From CAVTPU01 sp963736695 (GTDB lineage: Bacteria > Actinomycetota > Actinomycetes > Mycobacteriales > Micromonosporaceae): DNA of 64,000 nucleotides. Numbering within the stretch: position 1 is the stretch's first letter; each line of letters begins with the position of its first letter. Shown in pieces: positions 1 to 7,887 of this stretch. The position numbers and the translations under genes are program-made. The notes below the pieces were generated by a model, which was not told the DNA's origin, did no database searches, and saw only the letters and a list, made by a program, of their open reading frames with translations. The stretch is taken from contig CAVTPU010000004.1 of the NCBI GenBank assembly GCA_963736695.1, positions 1,612,001 to 1,676,000 of the forward strand, written 5' to 3'.

Positions 1-126
1 TGAGCAGCGGGCCGAGCATCAGGCCGAGCACCGGGCTGCAGCGGGCTGCACACCACAGTGCGCTGCGTCGGCGAGAAGAATGGCCAGCGGATGAAACCGA
101 ACCGGCACGGGCCGCGTCTGACCTGC

Positions 127-933
127 ATGACGACATCACGCCGTACCCTCGCTGTTTGTTGTGCCACCCTCATCGGAGCCGGCCTCGGGGGCTGCGCCCA
201 GCGGGGCCAGGACTCGTCAGCCGGGGTCGGGGACGTGTGGCCGGCCGGACGCACCTTCGTGGCGACGACGATCACCGAGGACGGACGGGCCCATCCGCTG
301 GTGACGGGCACCCGGTTGACGCTCACCTTCGCCGCCAATCACACCCTCAACGCCTCGGCCGGCTGCAACACCATGAGCGGCCAGGGTCGTGTCAGCGGCG
401 GCGCACTCGTGGTGGACCCGCTGGCGCAGACCGAGATGGGATGTGACACGGCACGCATGGCGCAGGACCAGTGGGTGAGCGCGTTCCTCGGCGGCAAACC
501 GACGGTCGACCTCGCGGGCGAGGCGCTCACCCTGCATGGTGGTGGTGTGCGAATCGAACTGGTCAACGACAAGACGACGAACCCCGACCGACCGCTCGCC
601 GGCACTCGGTGGGTGGTCACGTCGCTCGTCTCGGGCGAAACCGTGTCGTCGGTGCCGGCCGACGCCGGCGAGGCAGCGCTCGTCATCGACGCGGCCGGCA
701 CGTTCACCGGCACGACTGGCTGCGGGTCGGTGAAGGGCGACGTGACGATCGCGGGCAAGTCGGTCACCTTCTCCAACACCACCGGATTCGATGTCACGTG
801 CGCCCACGCCGAGGTGCGGGGCGCCATGGCGGTGGCGTTGCTGCGCGGGCCGGTGCGGTTTTCGATCACCGGAGACCAGCTGACTCTGCTCGGGCGCGAC
901 GGCACGGGGCTCACGTTCACGGCGAAGGCCTAG
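127..933 (+). CDS. META-domain lipoprotein, two META repeats
   Basis: The protein has 268 residues. The ATG at 127 was chosen because it places a classic lipoprotein signal at the N-terminus: Arg-rich start, hydrophobic stretch, then lipobox LGGC with Cys23 as the lipidation site. An in-frame GTG at 58 would put extra polar residues before the signal. The rest looks like two META (DUF306/HslJ-like) domains, roughly residues 35-140 and 148-265. Each has the family's 'aGCNt.sG' or 'TTGCGsvkG' turn and a later Cys. META proteins are envelope proteins linked in some bacteria to stress or antibiotic tolerance; the exact role here is unknown. Its end overlaps the tail of the convergent TetR gene by 17 bases. 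Confidence 0.85.
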   Translation: MTTSRRTLAVCCATLIGAGLGGCAQRGQDSSAGVGDVWPAGRTFVATTITEDGRAHPLVTGTRLTLTFAANHTLNASAGCNTMSGQGRVSGGALVVDPLAQTEMGCDTARMAQDQWVSAFLGGKPTVDLAGEALTLHGGGVRIELVNDKTTNPDRPLAGTRWVVTSLVSGETVSSVPADAGEAALVIDAAGTFTGTTGCGSVKGDVTIAGKSVTFSNTTGFDVTCAHAEVRGAMAVALLRGPVRFSITGDQLTLLGRDGTGLTFTAKA

Positions 934-1588
934 CCAGTCGCTGGACGGCGTCGAGGATGAGGTCGAGGCCGAATTCGAACTCCTGGGTGTGGTCGTAGCC
1001 GTGGCTGGCGAGTTGCTCGACGACTTCGACGAGGTACGGGTACTCCGCCAGCGACGAAGGGTGTCGGTCGGCGACGACATCGCGACGCCTCTTCGCTTCG
1101 GCGGGAATGTCGCCGGCGAGGACCCTGTCCTGCAGTGCGAAACCGTAGATGTAGCTGTCCATGAGGGTGTAGGCGTGCACCGCGGCAAGGAATGGGAAAC
1201 CGGCGTCGCGGCGTAGGCAGGCGAGGACGGCGTTGTGGTGGCGCAGGTTCGCTGGGCCGGGTGTGCCGGTCTCCATCCGGCCGACGGCCCACGGATGGCG
1301 TCGCAGCGCGTCGCGCATCGACATGGCCCGCACCCGCAGCGCCGTTCGCCAGTCCACGTCGCGAGGAACCTCGATCTCGTCGAAGACCAGATCGACCATG
1401 CCGTCGAGCAGTGCGGGTTTGTCGGCGACATGCTTGTATAACGCCATCGGCACCACGCCGAGCTGGTCGGCGAGCTTGCGCATGCTCAACGCGTCGAAGC
1501 CGCCCTGGTCGGCGAGCGCGAGTGCGGCGTGCAGGACACGGGCCCGGTTGAGCCGTTCGCGTCGGGCCGGGGTGGTGACTTCGACCAT
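917..1588 (-). CDS. TetR-family transcriptional regulator
   Basis: A 223-residue repressor. The N-terminal helix-turn-helix (residues about 12-58, with 'DALSMRKLADQLGV' and 'ALYKHVADKPALLDGM') is typical of the TetR class, and the C-terminal half fits the TetR_C ligand-binding fold. The ATG at 1588 was preferred over the upstream GTG at 1621 because an AGGGAGG ribosome site lies just before it. The 1621 start would also place codons inside the operator. The gene is divergent from the DUF4386 protein, and two TGTAC-type palindromes lie in the shared intergenic region. It therefore very probably represses itself and the neighbour. The ligand is not evident. Confidence 0.88.
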   Translation of the reverse strand: MVEVTTPARRERLNRARVLHAALALADQGGFDALSMRKLADQLGVVPMALYKHVADKPALLDGMVDLVFDEIEVPRDVDWRTALRVRAMSMRDALRRHPWAVGRMETGTPGPANLRHHNAVLACLRRDAGFPFLAAVHAYTLMDSYIYGFALQDRVLAGDIPAEAKRRRDVVADRHPSSLAEYPYLVEVVEQLASHGYDHTQEFEFGLDLILDAVQRLARPSP

Positions 1589-1607
1589 AGCTGCCTCCCT
1601 TGACGAG

Positions 1608-1620
1608 TGTACAGCGTACA
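1608..1620. promoter_or_regulatory. Probable TetR operator, site 1
   Basis: TGTACAGCGTACA is a near-perfect inverted repeat, 20 bases upstream of the TetR start. It shares the TGTAC half-sites with a second copy that begins 34 bases further on. Assignment to the adjacent TetR protein is by position and symmetry only. Confidence 0.65.
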
Positions 1621-1639
1621 CCTATCCTTCCCAGAATAC

Positions 1640-1656
1640 GGTGTACGCCGTACACC
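1640..1656. promoter_or_regulatory. Probable TetR operator, site 2
   Basis: GGTGTACGCCGTACACC is a perfect 8+1+8 palindrome, 20 bases upstream of the DUF4386 start codon. It is better conserved than site 1, so it may be the high-affinity site. Confidence 0.7.
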
Positions 1657-1675
1657 TCGCTCTGGAAGGAAAGAT

Positions 1676-2404
1676 ATGGACCGAACGCGAAGGGATGCGC
1701 TCGCGGTGGGAGCGCTGTACCTCATCACTCACGTGACCTCGGTCACGGCGCTGGTGTTATACGGCCCGGTGGTCAACCACATCGACCACCTCGACGAAGC
1801 CGACAGCGTGTCGGTCTTCGCCGGCGGACTGCTCGAAGTGATCCTGGCTCTGGCTGTCGTCGGAACCGCGGTGGCGCTATACCCAACCGTCCGCAGACAC
1901 AGCCCCGCAGGCGCCGTGGGCTACGTCGCACTGCGCACCCTCGAAGCCTCGACCATCCTCGTCGGAGTAGTGACGTTGTTGGCCGCGGTTACCGTGCGCC
2001 AACAGCATTCCGGGACGTCGGACTCCGCCTCGTCGGTCGTGGCCGGGCAGGCACTTGTCGCGGTCCACAACTGGATCTTTCTGATCGGAGTGGGCCTTGT
2101 CGTCGGCGTGCACACCGTTGTGCTGGCGTACGCGCTCTACCGCTCCCGACTGGTGGCCCGGTTCATTCCCGTCCTCGGGCTGGTCGGCGGTCCGCTGGTG
2201 TTCGCGTCCAACATCGGCGTCATGTTCGGCGCGTATCCGCAGGCGTCGACCATCACGGCCGTAGGCGCCGTGCCGGTCTTCGCCTGGGAGATCAGCCTGG
2301 CCGGTTACCTGATCGTGAAGGGGTTCCGAACCAACCCCGATCACGCGGCAGAACCCATGCGCGAGGCAATGTCGCGGCAACTGGTGTCCAGCCACAAGTC
2401 ATAG
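1676..2404 (+). CDS. DUF4386 family integral membrane protein
   Basis: The protein has 242 residues with about six or seven hydrophobic helices. The opening 'ALAVGALYLITHVTSV', the early acidic loop and the later 'RLVARFIPVLGLVGGPLVF' segment match the DUF4386 family of uncharacterised bacterial membrane proteins. The ATG at 1676 has a GGAAGGA ribosome site; a longer frame from 1607 would run through the operators. It is divergent from the TetR gene, a common arrangement for a membrane protein induced by a small molecule. Function is not known; a transport or membrane-stress role is inference only. Confidence 0.8.
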   Translation: MDRTRRDALAVGALYLITHVTSVTALVLYGPVVNHIDHLDEADSVSVFAGGLLEVILALAVVGTAVALYPTVRRHSPAGAVGYVALRTLEASTILVGVVTLLAAVTVRQQHSGTSDSASSVVAGQALVAVHNWIFLIGVGLVVGVHTVVLAYALYRSRLVARFIPVLGLVGGPLVFASNIGVMFGAYPQASTITAVGAVPVFAWEISLAGYLIVKGFRTNPDHAAEPMREAMSRQLVSSHKS

Positions 2405-2475
2405 CGGTCGGGGCACGAGCGATCCACGCAAGCCTTCTTTGAAGGCGGATGGTGACGCACCTCGTCGACGATTGG

Positions 2476-2491
2476 ATACCCCCTGGGGTAT
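2476..2491. promoter_or_regulatory. CsoR/CstR-type operator before the persulfide operon
   Basis: ATACCCCCTGGGGTAT has 7-base inverted arms ATACCCC/GGGGTAT. This is the operator class bound by CsoR-family repressors; CstR sites before sulfide-detoxification genes look like this. It lies 42 bases upstream of the MBL-rhodanese start. Confidence 0.8.
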
Positions 2492-2533
2492 AGTCGGCGG
2501 TGGGTCACACCACGTCGTTTCCAGGAGGCACGC

Positions 2534-3979
2534 ATGTTCTTCGCCCAGTACTACCTCGACTGCCTGTCCCAGGCGTCCTATCTCATCGGCGATGAAAGCA
2601 CGGGTCGCGCCGTCGTCATCGATCCCCGCCGCGACATCGGCGAATATCTCGCCGACGCCGAAGCGCACGGACTCACGATCGAGGCAGTGATCAACACCCA
2701 CTTCCACGCGGACTTCCTCGCCGGGCACCTCGAACTCGCGGCGAAGACCGGGGCGTGGATCGGTTATGGGCAGGTGGCCGTCGCCGACTATCCGATCCGC
2801 CACCTCGCCGACGGCGAGACGATCAGCCTCGGCGACGTCGCGCTCACCATCATGGAGACTCCCGGGCACACCCCCGAGTCGATCAGCGTGCTGGTCTTCG
2901 AACACTCCGGCGACGAACATCCCTATGGCGTGCTGACCGGCGACACCCTCTTCATCGGTGACGTCGGCCGGCCCGATCTGCTCGCCTCCCTCGGCGTGAC
3001 CGCCGAGGAGCTGGGGCGCATGCTGCACCACAGCGTGCAGGACCGGCTCATGTCGCTGCACGACGACGTGCGGGTCTTTCCCGCGCACGGCGCCGGCTCA
3101 GCGTGCGGCCGCAACCTCTCCACCGAGAAGTGGTCAACCATCGGGGAACAGCGTGCCACTAACTACGCGTGCGCTCCGATGAGTCAGGAACAGTTCCTCA
3201 CGCTCGTCACCGCCGGGCAGCCGTCAGCCCCGGGCTATTTCGTCTTCGACGCCATCCTCAACCGCCGCAATCGCCCCGTCTTCGAGCCATCGGCGTCCGT
3301 GCGGCCCCTGACCGCCGCCGACGCCGCCGAGCGGATCGCGGCGGGTGCCGTCGTCGTTGACGCGCGCGAACCGCACGAATTCGCCGCCGGGCATGTCCGT
3401 GGCGCGATCAATGTGCCCGCCGACGGTCGATTCGCCGAGACCGCCGGATCTGTCGTCACCCCCGAGCACGAGATCATCGTGGTCACGCCGCAGGACCGGG
3501 AAGAGGAGATCATCGTCCGCCTCGCGCGCATCGGCTTCGACAACGTCGCCGGCTATCTGCGCGAGCCGGAGGCCGCGATGGCGATCATGAGTGACGCGAT
3601 CGGCCAGGCGAGCCGGACCACCGCCGCCGCGCTGGGCTCGATTCTGGACGGCCCACAGCCGCCGTTCCTGCTCGATGTGCGCAACATCGGCGAACGGGCC
3701 ACCGGCACGGTCGCCGGGTCGTGGCACATCCCGCTCGCCGAGCTCGGCCGACGTCTCGACGAGGTTCCCCTCGGCCGACCGGTCGTCGTCTTCTGCGCGG
3801 GCGGTTATCGCTCCAGCGTCGCGGCGAGCGTGTTGCGACGCAACGGTCACCCCGACGTCTCCGACCTGCTCGGTGGCTTCAACGCGGTGCGCGTGTCGGG
3901 AGGCCTGCCGACGGTCGTGCCCGACGGTGACGGGGCGACGACCGACGCCATGGCCGGCGTCGGCGCGCCACTCGGATGA
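2534..3979 (+). CDS. MBL-fold persulfide dioxygenase-like protein fused to two rhodanese domains
   Basis: A 481-residue three-domain protein. Residues 1-240 form a metallo-beta-lactamase fold of the ETHE1/CstB type: 'THFHADFLAGH' metal motif, 'METPGHTPES', 'GDTLFIGDVGRPDL' and 'VFPAHG'. Two rhodanese domains follow. The first (about 255-345) has lost its catalytic Cys: its loop reads 'VVTPQDREEE'. The second (about 365-460) keeps it in 'VVFCAGGYRSS'. Members of this family oxidise glutathione or low-molecular-weight persulfides to sulfite or transfer sulfane sulfur. An AGGAGG ribosome site precedes the ATG. It is followed by another rhodanese and a TauE-type exporter, as in cst-like sulfide operons. 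Confidence 0.88.
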   Translation: MFFAQYYLDCLSQASYLIGDESTGRAVVIDPRRDIGEYLADAEAHGLTIEAVINTHFHADFLAGHLELAAKTGAWIGYGQVAVADYPIRHLADGETISLGDVALTIMETPGHTPESISVLVFEHSGDEHPYGVLTGDTLFIGDVGRPDLLASLGVTAEELGRMLHHSVQDRLMSLHDDVRVFPAHGAGSACGRNLSTEKWSTIGEQRATNYACAPMSQEQFLTLVTAGQPSAPGYFVFDAILNRRNRPVFEPSASVRPLTAADAAERIAAGAVVVDAREPHEFAAGHVRGAINVPADGRFAETAGSVVTPEHEIIVVTPQDREEEIIVRLARIGFDNVAGYLREPEAAMAIMSDAIGQASRTTAAALGSILDGPQPPFLLDVRNIGERATGTVAGSWHIPLAELGRRLDEVPLGRPVVVFCAGGYRSSVAASVLRRNGHPDVSDLLGGFNAVRVSGGLPTVVPDGDGATTDAMAGVGAPLG

Positions 3980-4005
3980 TTCGGCGTCTGATACCGTCGA
4001 GGCGA

Positions 4006-4021
4006 ATACCCGACGGGGTAT
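4006..4021. promoter_or_regulatory. CsoR/CstR-type operator before the rhodanese-TauE pair
   Basis: ATACCCGACGGGGTAT carries 6-base arms ATACCC/GGGTAT and lies 33 bases before the rhodanese ATG. It is a second site of the same class as 2476-2491, so the operon has an internal promoter under the same type of control. Confidence 0.72.
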
Positions 4022-4054
4022 CCATCAAGACCACACGAAAGGGCCACAAACGCT

Positions 4055-4372
4055 ATGCGTGAGGTGGATCTCGGCACATTCGCCACAGCACACGCCGCTG
4101 GCGCGGTCGTCATCGACGTGCGTGAACCCCATGAGTATCTCGCCGGACACGTGCCCGGAGCTCGACCGATACCCATGGCCCGATTGTCTGATCACGCCGA
4201 CGCGCTCCCCCGCGGGGCCACCGTCTATGTCATCTGCGCGAGCGGCAACCGCAGCCTCGCCGCCGCGGACTTCCTCGCCCACATGGGCATCGAGGCGATC
4301 TCCGTCGCGGGTGGCACCGGAGCGTGGGCCCGCGCCGGCCGGCAGATCATCCTCGGCAGCGACCTCGGGTGA
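4055..4372 (+). CDS. Single-domain rhodanese sulfurtransferase
   Basis: The 105-residue protein is one rhodanese domain: 'VVIDVREPHEYLAGHVPGA', active-site loop 'VICASGNRSLAAADFL' with the catalytic Cys, and the closing 'GGTGAWARAG'. It should carry sulfane sulfur as a Cys-persulfide in the cytoplasm. A CsoR/CstR-type site lies just upstream, and the TauE/SafE gene begins 8 bases after its stop. It therefore probably works with the upstream MBL-rhodanese protein in persulfide handling. The start ATG follows a GAAAGGG ribosome site. Confidence 0.9.
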   Translation: MREVDLGTFATAHAAGAVVIDVREPHEYLAGHVPGARPIPMARLSDHADALPRGATVYVICASGNRSLAAADFLAHMGIEAISVAGGTGAWARAGRQIILGSDLG

Positions 4373-4379
4373 TCTGACC

Positions 4380-5222
4380 ATGCTCTGGTTGGCGGTGCTC
4401 AGTGGTCTCGGCGTCGGTGGAACCCTCGCCGTACTCGGCGGCGGCGGCTCCATCCTCGCCGTACCGATCTTGGTCTATCTTCTCGGCCAGGAACCGCATG
4501 CGGCGATCACCGGCTCACTGGTCGTGGTCGGCGTCACCGCGGCGGTGGCCACCGCCGGCCATCTGCGGGCCGGTCGAGTCAACGTCCGATCTGGACTCAT
4601 CTTCGGCGGCGCCGGTGTGCCCGGAGCGATGCTCGGCGCATATCTGTCGCGCGGAGTCAACGGTTCCTTGCTGCTGCTCGGTTTCGCGAGCATCGCCACC
4701 ATCTCCGCGGTGGCGATGCTCGCGCGCTGGCGCCGGTCGATCCGGCATGACCGGGTCGGGTCCGACTATGCCGGGCCCTCCCCCACTGAGCCGCGCGAGC
4801 AACACCCCGCCCGCGGCGCGTTTCGGCCGCACCCGCTCGTGATTGTCGCCACCGCGACCGGGATCGGCCTGCTCACCGGACTTCTCGGCGTCGGCGGCGG
4901 ATTTCTCATCGTGCCGGCACTGACCGTCATCCTCGCCATGTCGATGCGTGACGCCGTCGGCACTTCCCTGCTTGCGATCACCATCACCAGCACAGCCGCG
5001 TTGCTCACCCGACTGTTCTCCCAATACGGTGCTCTCGGCGACCACAACATGCCACAGTGGACGCTTGTCGCGGCATTCGGCGCCGCCGCCGCCGTCGCCG
5101 GTCTCGCGGGCGACCCCATCGTGTCCCGACTCCGCCCGGCATGGCTCACCGTCGCGTTCGCGACACTCCTGCTCGCCGTCGCAGGCGTCACCGGGGCCGA
5201 AAGCCTCGGCGCCCTTCTGTGA
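4380..5222 (+). CDS. TauE/SafE (DUF81) sulfite/organosulfur exporter family protein
   Basis: A 280-residue polytopic membrane protein with the two-fold repeat of the family: 'GVGGTLAVLGGGGSILAVP' near the N-terminus and 'LLTGLLGVGGGFLIVPAL' after a cytoplasmic loop rich in Arg and Glu (about residues 118-155). About eight helices are visible. The ATG at 4380 lies just after the rhodanese stop and gives the right length; the frame extends far upstream but only as a shadow of the rhodanese genes. In cst-type operons the TauE partner is thought to export sulfite or another sulfur oxidation product; that role is inferred from context. Confidence 0.88.
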   Translation: MLWLAVLSGLGVGGTLAVLGGGGSILAVPILVYLLGQEPHAAITGSLVVVGVTAAVATAGHLRAGRVNVRSGLIFGGAGVPGAMLGAYLSRGVNGSLLLLGFASIATISAVAMLARWRRSIRHDRVGSDYAGPSPTEPREQHPARGAFRPHPLVIVATATGIGLLTGLLGVGGGFLIVPALTVILAMSMRDAVGTSLLAITITSTAALLTRLFSQYGALGDHNMPQWTLVAAFGAAAAVAGLAGDPIVSRLRPAWLTVAFATLLLAVAGVTGAESLGALL

Positions 5223-5224
5223 TG

Positions 5225-5701
5225 TCAGTCGCCACCCTGCGAACGCCGCCGCACCCGGGCCTTCTCCCGCAGCTCCAACGGCACGAAGACGATGGTGATG
5301 ACCACGTCAGCCACGACCGCCCAGACGAGCACAGGAGTCGGCGCCAGGTGATCGATGCCGAGACCTGCCACCCAGCTCGGATCGACGCCGAGCGGCGGGA
5401 ACCCTTCCCAGAACAGCGCCCAGAGCAACGGGCCGAGACCCATGACTATCCCGTACGCCGTGAAGTGTCCCGCCTTGGAGAACAGCACACTCAGCACGAT
5501 CGCGATCACGAGATAGCCGATGACCGCGCTCTGCTGATCGGGCTGCGCCGGAAACTGGTCGCTGAGGAAGCGTCCCGCGGAACGCAATCCGGCGAGCACC
5601 TCGTCGCGGAAAGCCGCGACGAGCACCAGCATCGCGACCAGCACAGCCGCGATCGCCACCCCTCGAAAGACCTTCGCCGCACCGCCGCTTGCCTGGCTCA
5701 T
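5225..5701 (-). CDS. Hypothetical membrane protein with about four helices
   Basis: A 158-residue protein I do not recognise. The ATG at 5701 has a GAGGTG ribosome site 7 bases upstream; a longer frame to 5782 adds a Pro-rich stretch with no hydrophobic character. Hydrophobic segments occur around residues 12-32, 55-72, 78-100 and 120-142, and the tail is basic ('ELREKARVRRRSQ'). It converges on the TauE gene with only two bases between the stops. No catalytic motif is visible. Confidence 0.7.
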   Translation of the reverse strand: MSQASGGAAKVFRGVAIAAVLVAMLVLVAAFRDEVLAGLRSAGRFLSDQFPAQPDQQSAVIGYLVIAIVLSVLFSKAGHFTAYGIVMGLGPLLWALFWEGFPPLGVDPSWVAGLGIDHLAPTPVLVWAVVADVVITIVFVPLELREKARVRRRSQGGD

Positions 5702-5927
5702 CGACGGCCACCTCGGCCGTCGGCATTCGGGTGGAGTCGGTTCAGCATGGTGCACCTCCGAGGGGTGAGGAACTAAACCCACCCAGCATCGCAGCAGCTG
5801 GCAAACGGTGCGAGAGCCAAGCGACCAGTTCCGCGCACGCTCTTCGGCTCACCCGACATCGCCTGTGGTCTGTGGACAAAGGGGGTGCCGGGGTGCGGCC
5901 GGGCACGAGATGGGCATAGCCTGATGC

Positions 5928-6845
5928 GTGCCCCTCACCCCTCCTGCGGCACGGCCGCTCCGTGCCCACACCCCGCTGGCGATCATCGCCGTTCTGCTGC
6001 TGTCCGGCGCCTGCGGCACCGACCGCTCGGCGACCGCCGCGCCTCACCGTGCCGATCCGGCCCGCACCCAGACGACCTCGTCGACACCGACGCCCGGCGG
6101 TGCGGGGACAGTTCCCGCCACGTCGGCGAACCCCGGTCCGACCGACCTTCCTGGCGCCAGTCGCCCTGGCGCTAGGCCACCGGTCGTGCGGCACGGGTCG
6201 CGAACCAGTGACATGGTCGCGTTGACGTTCGACGCCGACATGACGACGGGAATGCTCGATCGACTCACCAGAGGGCTGGCGCACTCCTATGCGAATCGCA
6301 CCATCATCGACCTTCTGGAACGCCGGTCGGTGCCCGCCACGTTCTTCCTCACCGGTCTCTGGGTGCAGCGTTATCCCGACATGACCCGAAGGCTCGCCGC
6401 CAACCCGAATTTCGAGCTCGCCAACCACAGTTGGTCGCATCGGGGGTTCACGCCGAACTGCTACAACCTCGGCGTGGTGCCCCGCGCGCAGATGGCCGCT
6501 GAGCTCAACCGGACTTTCGACGTGATCGCCCCATTCGGCGGCAATCAGAGCCGTTATTTCCGGTTTCCCGGTGGATGCGCCAATGCCACCGCACTGACGG
6601 CCATCTCCGATGTCGGCGTGACCGTGGTGCAGTGGGACGTCGTCAGCGGTGATCCCAAGGCGACGGCGTGGCAGCCGATCGTGCGGGCGGTGCTCGACCA
6701 CGTGCGACCGGGGTCGATCGTCGTGCTGCACATCACCGAGGAGAACGCGCCGATGACCGACGAGGCGTTGCCATCCATCTTGGACGGTCTGCGGAGCCGG
6801 GGGCTGCACCCGGTCACGCTGTCGACGCTGCTGGCGGCACGCTAG
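5928..6845 (+). CDS. Polysaccharide deacetylase (NodB/CE4) lipoprotein
   Basis: A 305-residue secreted lipoprotein starting at GTG 5928. The signal peptide ends in lipobox LSGAC, with Cys29 as the lipid anchor, followed by a Ser/Thr/Pro-rich linker (about 35-90). The catalytic domain shows the CE4 motifs in order: 'ALTFDAD' (metal and base aspartates), 'ATFFLTGLW', 'ELANHSWSHRG' (metal His pair), 'RYFRFPGG', and 'GSIVVLHI'. CE4 enzymes remove N- or O-acetyl groups from peptidoglycan or other cell-wall glycans, so it probably acts on the outer face of the membrane. It stands alone, without an obvious operon. Confidence 0.88.
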   Translation: MPLTPPAARPLRAHTPLAIIAVLLLSGACGTDRSATAAPHRADPARTQTTSSTPTPGGAGTVPATSANPGPTDLPGASRPGARPPVVRHGSRTSDMVALTFDADMTTGMLDRLTRGLAHSYANRTIIDLLERRSVPATFFLTGLWVQRYPDMTRRLAANPNFELANHSWSHRGFTPNCYNLGVVPRAQMAAELNRTFDVIAPFGGNQSRYFRFPGGCANATALTAISDVGVTVVQWDVVSGDPKATAWQPIVRAVLDHVRPGSIVVLHITEENAPMTDEALPSILDGLRSRGLHPVTLSTLLAAR

Positions 6846-6876
6846 CGGCACGCCGCCGGCAGCGTCGCCCTCGCCG

Positions 6877-7170
6877 TCATGAGTCGGCGGTCACCTCGAC
6901 GCCCTTCCAGAACGCGACCCGGTCAGTCACCTGACGGGCGGCCTCACTCGGCTCGGGATAGAACCAAGCGGCATCGACGTTGGCCTCACCATCGACGGTG
7001 ATCGTGTAGTAGGAGGCAGTGCCCTTCCACGGACAGACCGTGTGGGTCTGACTGTCGGAGAAGAGATCCGCGCGCAGCGAAGCCACCGGAAAATAGTGGT
7101 TGCCTTCCACGATCACTGTGTCGTCGCTCTCGGCCACGACCACGCCGTTCCACATCGCTCGTACCATCAT
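6877..7170 (-). CDS. DUF427 domain protein
   Basis: The 97-residue protein matches the small DUF427 family: 'VRAMWNGVVVAESDDTVIVEGNHYFP', 'CPWKGTASYYTITVDG' and 'AAWFYPEPSEAA..V.DRVAFWKGVEV' are its hallmarks. These cytoplasmic proteins are widespread in actinobacteria and have no established activity. The tandem ATG ATG at 7170 follows GGAGG at 6 bases. It is divergent from the FMN reductase; a 10-base sequence repeated 20 bases apart lies between them. Confidence 0.87.
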   Translation of the reverse strand: MMVRAMWNGVVVAESDDTVIVEGNHYFPVASLRADLFSDSQTHTVCPWKGTASYYTITVDGEANVDAAWFYPEPSEAARQVTDRVAFWKGVEVTADS

Positions 7171-7192
7171 CTCGCCCCTCCTGGTTTCACCC

Positions 7193-7222
7193 GTTCATGC
7201 AACGTCTCGCCTGTTCATGCAA
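7193..7222. repeat. GTTCATGCAA direct repeat, two copies 20 bases apart
   Basis: GTTCATGCAA occurs at 7193-7202 and 7213-7222 in the intergenic region between the divergent DUF427 and FMN-reductase genes. The 20-base period places both copies on about the same face of the helix, as expected of a regulator site. No regulator can be assigned. Confidence 0.45.
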
Positions 7223-7297
7223 TCAAACCAGGCGGAGGTGAGGCGATATTCCCGCCCGTGGCACCCCTACCAACGTCCGACACCACCGAAGGAACCC

Positions 7298-7834
7298 ATG
7301 ACTACTCACCTCCTGCTCATCTCCGGCAGCACTCGGGCCGCCTCGACCAACTCGTCCGCGCTGCGGACGGCCGCCACGGTCGCTCCGGACGCCATCACCA
7401 CCGATCTCTTCGACGGTCTGGCCGACCTTCCGGCGTTTAGCCCGGACGCGAACGACAACGATCCGCACCCGGCCGTCGCCGGCCTGCGCCGCCGTCTCTC
7501 CGCCGCCGATGCCGTGCTTTTCTGCGTTCCCGAATACGCGGGGACCCTGCCGGGCAGCCTCAAGAACCTGCTCGATTGGACCGTGGGCAGTGGCGAGTTC
7601 AACAACAAACCCGTCGCCTGGATCAACGTCGCCAACCCCGGACGAGGCCACGGTGCCGCGGCGACCCTCGCGTCGGTGCTGACCTATCTCGACGCCGTTG
7701 TGGTCACCACCGCGTGTCTGACCCTCCCGGTGGCCCGAGACCTGGTCGGCCCCGATGGCCTCATCGACGATGCGGCGACCCGCGAGGCGCTTGTGGCCAC
7801 CATGACCACTCTGGTCCGGGAGACACCAGGCTGA
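7298..7834 (+). CDS. NADPH-dependent FMN reductase family protein
   Basis: The 178-residue flavodoxin-like protein opens with 'LLLISGSTRAASTNSSAL', the FMN phosphate-binding loop of the NADPH-dependent FMN reductase/chromate reductase family. It also has the family's 'VLFCVPEYAGTLPGSLKNLLDW' segment that closes over the flavin. It should reduce FMN or quinones in the cytoplasm. The ATG at 7298 has a GAAGGAA ribosome site; an upstream in-frame extension to 7100 overlaps the divergent gene and repeat region. The physiological substrate is unknown. Confidence 0.88.
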   Translation: MTTHLLLISGSTRAASTNSSALRTAATVAPDAITTDLFDGLADLPAFSPDANDNDPHPAVAGLRRRLSAADAVLFCVPEYAGTLPGSLKNLLDWTVGSGEFNNKPVAWINVANPGRGHGAAATLASVLTYLDAVVVTTACLTLPVARDLVGPDGLIDDAATREALVATMTTLVRETPG

Positions 7835-7887
7835 CCGTTCGGCGCTGGCACAAACACGCCCGGCCGCGACGAGCGCCGGGTTACCGT

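Noticed and set aside
1..126. A gene end or an earlier start for the META lipoprotein
   Set aside because: The first 126 bases contain no supported gene; the GTG at 58 would put polar residues before the signal peptide.
2432..2446. Small hairpin GCCTTC-TTT-GAAGGC after the DUF4386 gene as a terminator
   Set aside because: The stem is only six pairs with no T-run; too weak to call.
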